DNA from: Sulfitobacter marinus
Lineage (GTDB): Bacteria; Pseudomonadota; Alphaproteobacteria; Rhodobacterales; Rhodobacteraceae
Assembly (NCBI RefSeq): GCF_900116285.1
Contig: NZ_FPAJ01000004.1
Coordinates: 1-64,000, forward strand
DNA: 64,000 nt
Direction of reading: 5' to 3'
Each line of letters begins with the position of its first letter. Within the stretch, counting starts at the first letter, position 1. The translations under genes and the position numbers were made by a program. Positions 7,118-15,010 of this stretch are shown here, piece after piece. Under the pieces are notes generated by a model, which was not told the DNA's origin, ran no database searches, and was given only the letters and a program-made list of their open reading frames with translations.

Positions 7118-8077
7118 TTATCGCGCTGCAATCATTTCGGACTGACGCACAATGACTTCGGCCTGTTTGATGCTGGCAATATCAACCAAGCGGCCCTTGT
7201 AAACCGTGGCACCCTCGCCATTTGCCTTCGCAGTCTCCATGGCGGCCAAAATTTCGCGGGCTTCGGCAACAGCCTCTGCTGATGGGGTAAAGACTTCGTT
7301 CGCCACGCCAATTTGCTTGGGGTGGATCGCCCATTTGCCGACCATGCCCAAAGTGGCGGAGCGCCGCGCCTGAGCGCGGTAGCCTTCGTCATCAGAGAAG
7401 TCACCAAACGGGCCATCGACGGGCAGCACACCGTGGGTGCGGCAGGCGGCAACAATCGCTGTTTGCGCCCAGTGCCACGGATCAGACCAATGCTTTGCCC
7501 CGTCATGAAGCATGTAATAGTTTTCCTGCGTTCCGCCGATGCCGGTGGTTTGCATGCCCATGGATGCCGCGAAATCTGCAGCACCCAGGCTCATCGCTTC
7601 AAGGCGCGGGCTGGATGCGGCGATTTCTTCGACATGGGCAATGCCTGCGGCCGATTCGATGATCACCTCAAATGCGATGGGTTTCGACCGGCCCTTGGCT
7701 GTTTCAATGGCAGTGACTAGCGCATCCACAGCATAAACATCCGCAGCACAGCCGACTTTCGGGATCATGATCTGGTCAAGGCGGTCGCCCGCCTGTTCCA
7801 GCAACTCAACCACGTCGCGGTACCAATAGGGTGTGTCGAGCCCGTTGATCCGCACGGAGAGTGTTTTATTGCCCCAGTCGATATCATTGATGGCCCCGAT
7901 GATGTTGGCGCGGGCGGTATCCTTGTCTGACGGTGCGACGCTATCCTCTAGATCAAGGTTGATCACATCAGCAGCCGAGCTGGCCATTTTTTCAAACAAG
8001 GCAGGGCGGGAGCCGGGCCCAAAAAGCTGGCAGCGGTTGGGGCGTGCGGGCGGCGTGGGCTGGATGCGAAAGCTCAT
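7118..8077 (-). CDS. mcl1: L-malyl-CoA/beta-methylmalyl-CoA lyase
   Basis: 319 residues, HpcH/HpaI-CitE fold. It strongly resembles Mcl1 of Rhodobacter: MSFRIQPTPPARPNRCQLFG at the start, INLDLEDSVAPSDK, MIPKVGCAADVYAVDALVTAIE, EVIIESAAGIAHVEEIA, SLGAADFAASMGMQTTG and GKWAIHPKQI. Mcl1 cleaves beta-methylmalyl-CoA to glyoxylate and propionyl-CoA, and condenses or cleaves malyl-CoA, in the ethylmalonyl-CoA pathway of acetate assimilation. The methylmalonyl-CoA epimerase at 35305 works further along the same route. AGGAAA precedes the start. The 248-base divergent region to dgcN is rich in TGCA palindromes that may carry its regulation. Confidence 0.94.
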   Translation of the reverse strand: MSFRIQPTPPARPNRCQLFGPGSRPALFEKMASSAADVINLDLEDSVAPSDKDTARANIIGAINDIDWGNKTLSVRINGLDTPYWYRDVVELLEQAGDRLDQIMIPKVGCAADVYAVDALVTAIETAKGRSKPIAFEVIIESAAGIAHVEEIAASSPRLEAMSLGAADFAASMGMQTTGIGGTQENYYMLHDGAKHWSDPWHWAQTAIVAACRTHGVLPVDGPFGDFSDDEGYRAQARRSATLGMVGKWAIHPKQIGVANEVFTPSAEAVAEAREILAAMETAKANGEGATVYKGRLVDIASIKQAEVIVRQSEMIAAR

Positions 8078-8102
8078 GGTCGAATTTCCTCGGGTAATAA
8101 TA

Positions 8103-8311
8103 TTGCAGAAGGCTTGCGTCGGTTGGTATTAAATTGCGCCGCAAGCTGCAAGCGAGATATCGCAGGTGCAGCATTGCACCTTGAGTGCTTGCACAAATAT
8201 TCGACGAAAAGATGAATGTGCACATTAATCTCTCGCAATGACTTGCCATGGGGGCAGACTTGCAATCCTCTTGTCGCTAGAAACAGCGAAAATGACGCAA
8301 ACATACTTTGC
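8103..8311. promoter_or_regulatory. Divergent control region with TGCA palindromes
   Basis: Between mcl1 (minus) and dgcN (plus) the word TGCA occurs repeatedly: TTGCAG 8103, GCTGCAAGC 8145, the inverted repeat GTGCA-GCAT-TGCAC 8166-8179, GTGCTTGCAC 8185-8194, the perfect palindrome AATGTGCACATT 8215-8226, and a further TTGCAA near 8260. GCAAA-CATAC-TTTGC (8297-8311) lies directly before the dgcN ribosome site. TTTGCAAA-type sites bind RamB/ScfR-like regulators of acyl-CoA metabolism in related bacteria; that connection is inference. Confidence 0.45.
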
Positions 8312-8325
8312 CGGAGCACGTAGCG

Positions 8326-9327
8326 ATGATTGAAACACCATATCTTCTTTTCCTGGGCGACGCGCCTGACCAACTGGCTGTTAAAGTCGCGCAAGGCATC
8401 AAAGACTGGCGCCCGGACAATGCCGTGGCTCAGTTCCGCATGGACGGATGCAAGGCCGATCTGGGTCTGGCCGATATGACCTTGGCCGAGGCGAAAGAAG
8501 CCGGCGCAAAAACCCTCGTCATTGGTGTGGCCAATCGGGGCGGTGTGATCAGTGCGGCGTGGAAGTCGGTGCTGCTTGAGGCGCTTAATCTGGGCTTTGA
8601 TCTGGCATCTGGATTGCACAACCTTCTGCGTGACGAGGCCGATCTGGCCAGTGCAGCGACCAAAAATGGTCGCAGCTTGCACGATGTGCGGATTCCATCT
8701 GAACCATATCCCATTGCAAATGGCGTGAAGCGCAGCGGCAAGCGGGTGCTGGCGGTCGGCACAGATTGTTCCGTCGGCAAGATGTATACCGCCTTGGCGC
8801 TGGACGCGGCGATGCAGAAGAAGGGTATGAAAAGCACCTTCCGTGCGACCGGCCAGACCGGTATCTTGATCACCGGCGAAGGTGTGCCGTTGGATGCTGT
8901 TGTTGCTGATTTCATGGCTGGATCGATCGAACACTTGACGCCTGATAATGACGATGACCACTGGGATGTGATTGAAGGGCAGGGCAGCCTGTTCCACGTG
9001 TCTTTTTCCGGTGTGACCCTTGCCTTGATCCACGGCGGCCAGCCTGACGCCTTGATCTTGTGTCACGAGCCGACACGCGAAACCATGCGCGGTTTGCCTG
9101 ACTACACCCTGCCCAGTTTGGAAGCGGTCCGCGACACGGCGCTGGCGCTGGCAAAGGTGGCGAACGCTGGTTGCAAGGTGGTGGGCATTTCGATCAATAC
9201 CCAGCACATGTCAGAAGCGGAGGCCGAGGCTTATCTGGCCGAGGTGGAGACGCGTCTTGGTTTGCCTGCTGTTGATCCCTTCCGCCAAGGGGGCGATAGA
9301 TTGGCAGACGCTTTGGCAGCTCTCTGA
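8326..9327 (+). CDS. dgcN: D-glutamate N-acetyltransferase DgcN (DUF1611)
   Basis: 333 residues, DUF1611 family. A nucleotide-binding-type loop GTDCSVGK lies at residues 145-152, followed by a GTP/CoA-handling fold with ATGQTGILITGEGVPLDAV and DWDVIEGQGSLFH-type blocks. In marine bacteria DgcN is reported to acetylate D-glutamate, giving N-acetyl-D-glutamate for racemisation by DgcA. The next gene is that enzyme, which makes the assignment strong. ATG 8326 has GGAG nine bases upstream; a TTG at 8308 is a weaker alternative. It heads an operon with dgcA and a D-amino-acid aminotransferase. Confidence 0.88.
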   Translation: MIETPYLLFLGDAPDQLAVKVAQGIKDWRPDNAVAQFRMDGCKADLGLADMTLAEAKEAGAKTLVIGVANRGGVISAAWKSVLLEALNLGFDLASGLHNLLRDEADLASAATKNGRSLHDVRIPSEPYPIANGVKRSGKRVLAVGTDCSVGKMYTALALDAAMQKKGMKSTFRATGQTGILITGEGVPLDAVVADFMAGSIEHLTPDNDDDHWDVIEGQGSLFHVSFSGVTLALIHGGQPDALILCHEPTRETMRGLPDYTLPSLEAVRDTALALAKVANAGCKVVGISINTQHMSEAEAEAYLAEVETRLGLPAVDPFRQGGDRLADALAAL

Positions 9328-9363
9328 CCGGCCCTTCGGGGAGAGTTTATTTGGCAAAATGAA
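9328..9363 (+). repeat. Post-stop intergenic repeat, GTTTATTT...AAAATGAA form
   Basis: Directly after the dgcN stop: CCGGCCCTTCGGGGAGA and then GTTTATTTGGCAAAATGAA. Close copies lie at 49936, 58963 and, inverted, 59016. It leaves only nine bases before the dgcA start, so the dgcA ribosome site (AAGGAACGG) abuts it. Confidence 0.6.
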
Positions 9364-9372
9364 GGAACGGGT

Positions 9373-10338
9373 ATGCGTATTGAGGTAAGCCGTGATGTGT
9401 TTCGGCTGGCGCAGGTATTCACGATTTCACGCGGGTCGCGGACTGAGGCGCGGGTGTTGACCGTGCGGGTGTCGGACGGTGGCGTGACGGGCTGGGGCGA
9501 ATGTGTACCCTATGCCCGCTATGACGAAACGCTTGAGAGTGTGACCGCTGAGATCGAGGGCTTGCCAAGTATGTTCACGCGGGTGGATCTGTATGATCTG
9601 CTGCCAGCGGGTGCTGCGCGCAATGCAGTCGATTGTGCGTTGTGGGACCTTGAGGCAAAGCAGGCGGGAAAGCGGGTTTGGGAATTGGCCGGCTTGCCCG
9701 CGCCGGGGCCTGAGATCACAGCATATACGCTTTCCCTGGACACGCCCGAGAAGATGCAGGCGCAGGCGGCGCTGCATTCGCATCGGCCTTTGCTCAAGAT
9801 CAAGCTGGGCACGCCCGATGACATGCCCCGGCTTGAGGCCGTGCGCGCCGGGGCCCCTGATGCGCAGATTATCATTGATGCGAACGAGGGCTGGTCTGCG
9901 CAGGTGTATGCCGATCTGGCCCCGCATCTGGTCCGGTTGGGCGTATCGCTGGTCGAGCAGCCATTACCGGCCGGTGAAGATGATGCGCTGATCGGGATGG
10001 ACCGGCCTGTACCTGTCTGTGCCGATGAAAGCTGCCATGATCGGGCCAGCCTGCCCAAGCTGAAGGGCAAATATGACGTCGTTAACATCAAGCTGGATAA
10101 AACCGGTGGGTTGACCGAGGCGCTGGCCCTGCGTGATGCGGCGCTGGCAGAGGGCTATGACGTGATGGTTGGCTGCATGGTTGGATCGTCCCTGGCGATG
10201 GCCCCCGCGACCTTGGTGGCGCAGGGTGCGAAGGTTGTTGATCTTGACGGCCCGCTTCTTCTGGCCGAAGACCGCGAGGACGCTTTGATATTTGACGCAG
10301 CCGGGGTGCATCCACCCACGGCCAAGCTTTGGGGATAA
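9373..10338 (+). CDS. dgcA: N-acetyl-D-glutamate racemase DgcA (enolase superfamily)
   Basis: 321 residues, mandelate-racemase-like subgroup of the enolase superfamily. The catalytic K-x-K is LKIKLG (K142, K144). Metal ligands fit D169 (IIIDANEGW), E195 (LVEQPLP) and D218 (CADESCHD), and the second catalytic lysine lies in VVNIKLDKTGG (K240). By sequence alone it could be called a dipeptide epimerase; the neighbour dgcN points to the N-acetyl-D-glutamate racemase role, yielding N-acetyl-L-glutamate for deacylation or arginine synthesis. Three bases separate its stop from the next start. Confidence 0.88.
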   Translation: MRIEVSRDVFRLAQVFTISRGSRTEARVLTVRVSDGGVTGWGECVPYARYDETLESVTAEIEGLPSMFTRVDLYDLLPAGAARNAVDCALWDLEAKQAGKRVWELAGLPAPGPEITAYTLSLDTPEKMQAQAALHSHRPLLKIKLGTPDDMPRLEAVRAGAPDAQIIIDANEGWSAQVYADLAPHLVRLGVSLVEQPLPAGEDDALIGMDRPVPVCADESCHDRASLPKLKGKYDVVNIKLDKTGGLTEALALRDAALAEGYDVMVGCMVGSSLAMAPATLVAQGAKVVDLDGPLLLAEDREDALIFDAAGVHPPTAKLWG

Positions 10339-10341
10339 GAC

Positions 10342-11202
10342 ATGCGGATTGTTTACGTGAACGGCGAATACCTGCCTGAGGATGAAGCCAAGGTTTCGAT
10401 CTTTGATCGCGGGTTTCTGATGGCAGACGGGGTGTACGAAGTGACCTCGGTTCTGGATGGCAAATTGATCGATTTCGAAGGCCACGCCATTCGCCTAAGC
10501 CGTTCGCTGAACGAGTTGGCAATGCGCAACCCGATCTCGAAAGACGACCTGCTTGAGGTTCACCGCGAGTTGGTGCGCTTGAACGAGATTGACGAGGGAC
10601 TGATCTATTTGCAGGTCACGCGCGGGTCTGACGGCGACCGCGACTTTGCCTTTCCTGATCCCGAGACGACGGAGCCGACGATTGTTCTGTTCACGCAGTC
10701 CAAGCCCGGTCTGGCCGACAGCCCTGCCGCCAAAAAGGGTGCCAAGATCATCAGCATCGAAGACATCCGCTGGGGCCGTCGAGACATCAAAACGGTGCAA
10801 TTGCTGTACCCGTCGATGGGCAAGATGATGGCAAAGAAAGCCGGTTGCGATGATGCGTGGATGGTCGAGGATGGTTTCGTTACCGAAGGCACCAGCAACA
10901 ACGCCTATATCGTGAAGGGCAACAAGATCGTCACCCGCGCGCTAAGCAACGATATTTTGCACGGCATCACCCGCGCCGCCGTTCTGCGTTTCGCCAAAGA
11001 GGCGCAGATGGAAGTAGAAGAACGCAACTTTACCATCGACGAGGCGAAGGCCGCAGACGAGGCGTTTACCACATCCGCCAGCGCGTTCGTAATGCCGGTG
11101 GTCGAGATTGACGGTGTTATGCTGGGCGACGGCACGCCGGGGCGGATCGCGCCACGCCTGCGCGAGATTTATCTGGACGAGATGCGCAAGGCGGCAGTTT
11201 AG
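10342..11202 (+). CDS. dat: D-amino-acid aminotransferase (class IV)
   Basis: 286 residues, fold-type IV PLP enzyme. N-terminal YVNGEYLPEDEAKVSIFDRGF and the PLP lysine K150 in RRDIKTVQLLYPSM match D-amino-acid transaminases; EGTSNNAYIV (about residues 180-190) is the cofactor phosphate motif region. It moves amino groups between D-amino acids and 2-oxoglutarate, making D-glutamate. As third gene of the dgcN-dgcA operon it would collect many D-amino acids into D-glutamate, which the other two enzymes convert to the L form. A branched-chain aminotransferase role is less likely given the context. Confidence 0.88.
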   Translation: MRIVYVNGEYLPEDEAKVSIFDRGFLMADGVYEVTSVLDGKLIDFEGHAIRLSRSLNELAMRNPISKDDLLEVHRELVRLNEIDEGLIYLQVTRGSDGDRDFAFPDPETTEPTIVLFTQSKPGLADSPAAKKGAKIISIEDIRWGRRDIKTVQLLYPSMGKMMAKKAGCDDAWMVEDGFVTEGTSNNAYIVKGNKIVTRALSNDILHGITRAAVLRFAKEAQMEVEERNFTIDEAKAADEAFTTSASAFVMPVVEIDGVMLGDGTPGRIAPRLREIYLDEMRKAAV

Positions 11203-11249
11203 GCGGGGAGGTGATGGCGGCTTTGCGGACTAACCGGACCTTAGTAATA

Positions 11250-11732
11250 TCAAATAGCCTGCTGTTGCAGGCGTCTGAACATGCCACGCACTATCCACCG
11301 GTGAGCAACTCCAACAGGGATCATATAAGCGCGACCGAACAAATTATGTACACACACAGAAGAAGTAACTGAAAGCGTCTCACCTTCGATTGAAATACAC
11401 GTCATAACATCGAGGTGACGGTCGCGTTCTGTGAGAACTAAGCACTCGTCATCAACATACTCGACGAGAAAGAAATCCAAATGTTGTCCGACACTTATCT
11501 GATCTACCGGCTTTCCACTAAATCCACCGATGCGTTTCACGCCAAAAATTGATGAAACTGTATCGCGTATTCGAAAAGCAATTTTGAGAAGTGGCTGTGG
11601 ATCACTCATGATTGTGTTCCACGCGGTCAAAGCGGTCATTTTCTTAGGTATACGGGTATCTTGCCTATCGTAGTAATAGAGCATTGGCACCGGCCCCAAA
11701 ATTCGAATGTTGGTGTTTGGCAAAACAATCAT
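11250..11732 (-). CDS. DUF2867 domain-containing protein
   Basis: 160 residues. The region from about residue 60 to the end fits DUF2867: KIAFRIRDTVSSIFGVKRIGGF, LDFFLVEYVDDECLVLTERDRHLDV and the C-terminal VHNLFGRAYMIPVGVAHRWIVRGMFRRL. The function of the family is unknown; it has a START-like appearance. It is an isolated minus-strand gene converging with the dgcNA-dat operon. Its AT content and codon use look slightly less GC-rich than its neighbours, which may mark recent acquisition. Confidence 0.72.
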   Translation of the reverse strand: MIVLPNTNIRILGPVPMLYYYDRQDTRIPKKMTALTAWNTIMSDPQPLLKIAFRIRDTVSSIFGVKRIGGFSGKPVDQISVGQHLDFFLVEYVDDECLVLTERDRHLDVMTCISIEGETLSVTSSVCVHNLFGRAYMIPVGVAHRWIVRGMFRRLQQQAI

Positions 11733-11824
11733 TTCTGCACCTTAGCTGCAATGCAGCATTATGCAAGATAGGGCTCTTTTCGGACGTTCGGCCCCATTAT
11801 GTGCCGAAAAAAATAGGAAAGCCC

Positions 11825-12136
11825 CTACCCCTTCCCGACATTCTCCTCGAACGCGACCTTGAACGCCTCTTGCTGGTCGGGCTTGGCGTCCGTCTGATAG
11901 TTGGCTTTCCACTCATCCATGGTCATGCCGTAGAACAGCTCGCGGGCTTCTTCTTTGCCCATCTCGATGCCGCGTTCGGCGGCGGCTTCTTGGTACCAGC
12001 GTGACAGGCAGTTGCGGCAAAAACCGGCGAGGTTCATCATGTCGATGTTCTGCACATCGGTGCGGTCTTGCATCAGGTGTTGTTGCAGGCGGCGAAAGGC
12101 GGCGGCTTGCAGTTCGATCTCGGTTTGCGTGGGCAT
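11825..12136 (-). CDS. DUF1244 domain-containing protein
   Basis: 103 residues. MPTQTEIELQAAAFRRLQQHL, DVQNIDMMNLAGFCRNCLSRWY and MGKEEARELFYGMTMDEWK are the defining blocks of DUF1244, a small helical family that is nearly universal in Rhodobacterales and has no known role. The CRNC pair could bind metal. The start at 12136 has AGGAGAAAC upstream. Transcribed alone, away from pyk. Confidence 0.9.
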   Translation of the reverse strand: MPTQTEIELQAAAFRRLQQHLMQDRTDVQNIDMMNLAGFCRNCLSRWYQEAAAERGIEMGKEEARELFYGMTMDEWKANYQTDAKPDQQEAFKVAFEENVGKG

Positions 12137-12332
12137 GATGTTTCTCCTGTTTGAGATCAAATTTGGGTTCGGGCCAGCATGGTGTCAAGGATAGGCCGTG
12201 CGGCACCGGCGGGCAGATCATGGCGCAGTTCGCTGGAAAAGGCGATGCCGGTCATATTGCTGAAACCATTTGCCGTATAATTCCGGGTGTGGGACGGACG
12301 CGGGGTATACTGGCCCGTGTCGTGCGATTGAT

Positions 12333-12344
12333 GTTATCGCTAAC
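12333..12344. promoter_or_regulatory. LacI-type operator upstream of pyk (CceR-like)
   Basis: GTTATCGCTAAC has the GTTAnCGnTAAC symmetry with a central CG typical of LacI-family operators. CceR/GluR, a LacI-type regulator of central carbon genes in Rhodobacterales, is reported to use a similar motif and to control glycolytic genes. The site lies about 100 bases before the pyk start. It is the only feature I see in the 309-base gap 12137-12445 apart from short unsupported frames. Confidence 0.5.
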
Positions 12345-12445
12345 GCATTTACTATCCACTCTGAGCGATACCCGTGCTAAAGAAGGGTAAGCTTGGATGA
12401 ATTTGGGGCCGATGCCGGCCCAACTGACGAAGGAAGACGTAGAGT

Positions 12446-13891
12446 ATGAAACGCACACGCAATGTAAAAGTAGTCGCTACTTTGGGACCTGCCTCTGATA
12501 CCCACGAGATGATCTCGGCTTTGCATGCGGCGGGTGCGGATGTGTTTCGTTTGAACATGAGTCACGGCAGCCATGATGAAATTCGGGTCAAGCACGACAT
12601 TATCCGCCAGATCGAAAAGGAGACCGGATCGACCATCGGTATTCTTGCTGATCTTCAGGGGCCAAAGCTGCGTGTTGGTGTGTTTGCGGGCGATAGCGAA
12701 CTGTTGGTGGAGGGCGCGCCATTCCGGTTGGATCTCGATGAGGCTGAAGGCAATGCAAGCCGTGTATGTCTGCCCCACCCCGAGATTTTCGCGGCGCTTG
12801 AGCCCGGCGCGAGCCTTTTGGTCAATGACGGTAAAATCCGTCTCAAGGTCAAAGACTGCGGCCCCGATTTTGCCAATTGCGAAGTGGTGATCGGGGGCGT
12901 GATTTCAAACCGCAAAGGTGTGAACGTGCCGGATGTGGTGCTGCCCCTTGCCGCGCTGTCTGAAAAAGACCGCGCCGATCTTGAGTTCGTTTGCGATCTG
13001 GGTGTCGACTGGCTTGCGCTCAGTTTTGTTCAGCGCCCCGAAGACGTTCTTGAGGCGCGCAAGCTGGCCAAGGGCCGGGCGGCGCTGTTGTCCAAGATCG
13101 AAAAGCCATCTGCCGTTGCCCGGTTCGAAGATATTCTTGAGGTCAGCGATGGCATCATGGTTGCGCGCGGTGATCTGGGGGTCGAACTGCCGATCCAGAA
13201 CGTGCCGCCCATTCAGAAACGTCTGGTCCGCAAATGTCGTGCGGCAGCGAAGCCGGTGATTGTCGCGACGCAGATGCTGGAATCGATGATTGAAAGCCCG
13301 ATGCCAACCCGCGCCGAAGTCTCGGACGTGGCGACCGCGATTTATGAAGGTGCCGATGCTGTCATGTTGTCTGCGGAATCCGCAGCAGGTTCTTATCCAA
13401 TCGATGCGGTCCGGACGATGGACAATGTCGCTACCGAGGTCGAACTGGATCCGACATATACGCAAATCATTGAAGCGTCGCGTGCCGCCGATCGGATGAC
13501 CGTGGCCGACGGGATCGTTGCCGCCGCCCGCGAGATTGCCGAAACCACAAACATCAAGGCGATCTGCTGTTTCACACAAAGCGGCACAACGGGTCTCTTG
13601 ATCGCACGTGAACGTCCACGTGTACCGATCATCGCGCTGACACCGCTGGCCAAGACTGCGGGGCGGCTCACGCTCAGCTGGGGCACCAATTGCGTCGTCA
13701 CCGAACGGCTTGACCGGTTCAAGAAGGCTGTTGTCAGCGCCGTGCGTGCCGCCCGAGACGAGGGTTATGCCGAGCCTGAGGATATGGTGGTTGTGGTCGC
13801 GGGCGTGCCGTTCAACGTCGAGGGCAGCACAAACATCCTGCGCGTCGCACCTTGTGATGAAAGTTTGATTTTTAGCGCTGATCCGGACTAA
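12446..13891 (+). CDS. pyk: Pyruvate kinase
   Basis: 481 residues. It converts phosphoenolpyruvate and ADP to pyruvate and ATP. Visible blocks: RNVKVVATLGPASDTHEMI, FRLNMSHGSHDEIR, ILADLQGPKLRVG, LSKIEKPSAVARFEDIL (catalytic lysine), IMVARGDLGVELP, ATQMLESMIESPMPTRAEVSDVATAIYEGADAVMLSAESA and the C-terminal allosteric domain with FTQSGTTGLLIARERP. The start ATG 12446 has AGGAAG and TAGAG upstream. A candidate LacI-type operator lies before it, suggesting control by carbon status. Confidence 0.97.
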   Translation: MKRTRNVKVVATLGPASDTHEMISALHAAGADVFRLNMSHGSHDEIRVKHDIIRQIEKETGSTIGILADLQGPKLRVGVFAGDSELLVEGAPFRLDLDEAEGNASRVCLPHPEIFAALEPGASLLVNDGKIRLKVKDCGPDFANCEVVIGGVISNRKGVNVPDVVLPLAALSEKDRADLEFVCDLGVDWLALSFVQRPEDVLEARKLAKGRAALLSKIEKPSAVARFEDILEVSDGIMVARGDLGVELPIQNVPPIQKRLVRKCRAAAKPVIVATQMLESMIESPMPTRAEVSDVATAIYEGADAVMLSAESAAGSYPIDAVRTMDNVATEVELDPTYTQIIEASRAADRMTVADGIVAAAREIAETTNIKAICCFTQSGTTGLLIARERPRVPIIALTPLAKTAGRLTLSWGTNCVVTERLDRFKKAVVSAVRAARDEGYAEPEDMVVVVAGVPFNVEGSTNILRVAPCDESLIFSADPD

Positions 13892-13935
13892 CCTGCGCCA
13901 TCAGGTGAAACGAATTCGGTAAAGGCACATATTCC

Positions 13936-14163
13936 ATGGACACTGATCTTGCTTTGGTTCTGGGTCTTGCCCTTGCTGTACTATCGATCCCATCCATTTT
14001 GTCGGCGTTTGCCGACAGCCGGTCCCCGCGCGTTTCGATTGTGTCTGTGGTGATTGCGGGCGGGTTGGTGTTATATGCGCTGCTTACCCACCCCGAAGGG
14101 TACAGGTTGAACGATATTCCCGATGTAATCGTGAATGTGATGGCCCGGTACAAATTCTGGTAA
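13936..14163 (+). CDS. Small two-helix membrane protein, conserved in Rhodobacterales
   Basis: 75 residues with hydrophobic segments at about 6-24 and 34-51 and a short C-terminal soluble tail RLNDIPDVIVNVMARYKFW. I recognise it as a recurrent small protein next to pyk in Roseobacters but know no function. Probably co-transcribed with pyk (44-base gap). Confidence 0.7.
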   Translation: MDTDLALVLGLALAVLSIPSILSAFADSRSPRVSIVSVVIAGGLVLYALLTHPEGYRLNDIPDVIVNVMARYKFW

Positions 14164-14280
14164 CGCTTTTGGGCTTGCCATAATTCCCGGTCCGACCTAT
14201 ACGCCAGCTTCGTTCCGCGCGTCCGGCCCACGTGGCATGCCGAGTCGCGCATCTACCGAACTCAAGTCAAGGAGACGGAA

Positions 14281-14481
14281 ATGCCCAAGATGAAGACCAA
14301 GTCGAGCGCTAAGAAGCGCTTTAAAGTATCGGCGACCGGTAAGGTCATCGGCAGTCAGGCCGGCAAACAGCACGGCATGATCAAGCGGAGCAACAAGTTC
14401 CTGCGCAACGCACGCGGCACGACAGCATTGTCTGCGCCAGATGCAAAGATCATCAAGGGCTTCATGCCCTACGACCGCTAA
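14281..14481 (+). CDS. rpmI: 50S ribosomal protein L35
   Basis: 66 residues, very basic: [22 protein letters not shown], then [21 protein letters not shown]. Full length for L35. AAGGAG lies eight bases before the start. infC, which precedes rpmI in many bacteria, is absent here; in Rhodobacterales rpmI-rplT commonly precede pheS alone. Confidence 0.98.
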   Translation: MPKMKTKSSAKKRFKVSATGKVIGSQAGKQHGMIKRSNKFLRNARGTTALSAPDAKIIKGFMPYDR

Positions 14482-14496
14482 GATAGGAGAGCCGAT

Positions 14497-14862
14497 ATGT
14501 CCCGTACAAAAGGTGGTGTCGTCACCCACGCCCGTCACAAAAAGGTAATTAAAGCAGCCAAAGGTTACTATGGCCGCCGCAAGAATACCTTTAAGGTCGC
14601 GCGTCAAGCCGTCGACAAAGCAAACCAATATGCAACCCGCGACCGTAAGAATCGCAAGCGCAACTTCCGCGCATTGTGGATCCAGCGGATCAACGCTGCT
14701 GTGCGCAGCTATGACGAAGCGCTGACATACAGCCGCTTTATCAATGGTCTGTCCCTTGCAGGCGTTGAAGTAGACCGCAAGGTTCTGGCCGATCTGGCCG
14801 TGAATGAACCTGACGCGTTCGGTGCAATTGTTAAGCAAGCCCAAGACGCACTGGCCGCGTAA
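14497..14862 (+). CDS. rplT: 50S ribosomal protein L20
   Basis: 121 residues. [51 protein letters not shown] and [17 protein letters not shown] are typical. It binds 23S rRNA early in assembly and in other bacteria represses its own operon. It follows rpmI by 15 bases and ends before a strong terminator. Confidence 0.98.
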   Translation: MSRTKGGVVTHARHKKVIKAAKGYYGRRKNTFKVARQAVDKANQYATRDRKNRKRNFRALWIQRINAAVRSYDEALTYSRFINGLSLAGVEVDRKVLADLAVNEPDAFGAIVKQAQDALAA

Positions 14863-14887
14863 GCGCCTGTCGCCTCTTAGAAATACC

Positions 14888-14919
14888 AAAACGCCGCTCC
14901 GATCTCGGGGCGGCGTTTT
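14888..14919 (+). terminator. Intrinsic terminator after rplT
   Basis: Stem AAAACGCCGC / GCGGCGTTTT with an inner CCGA-TC-TCGG helix, ending in T's. It separates rpmI-rplT from pheS. Confidence 0.88.
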
Positions 14920-15010
14920 ACGTTTTGGGGCCTCGCGGTTTTTGTCGCGCCGCCTTGTATTCGGGCGCAATTCTGGTAGCACCAGCTCGAACATAAGACA
15001 TGAGGCCGAT

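Noticed and set aside
8074..9207. 377-codon minus-strand frame over dgcN
   Set aside because: Shadow of dgcN, extending through the divergent promoter region; no domain seen.
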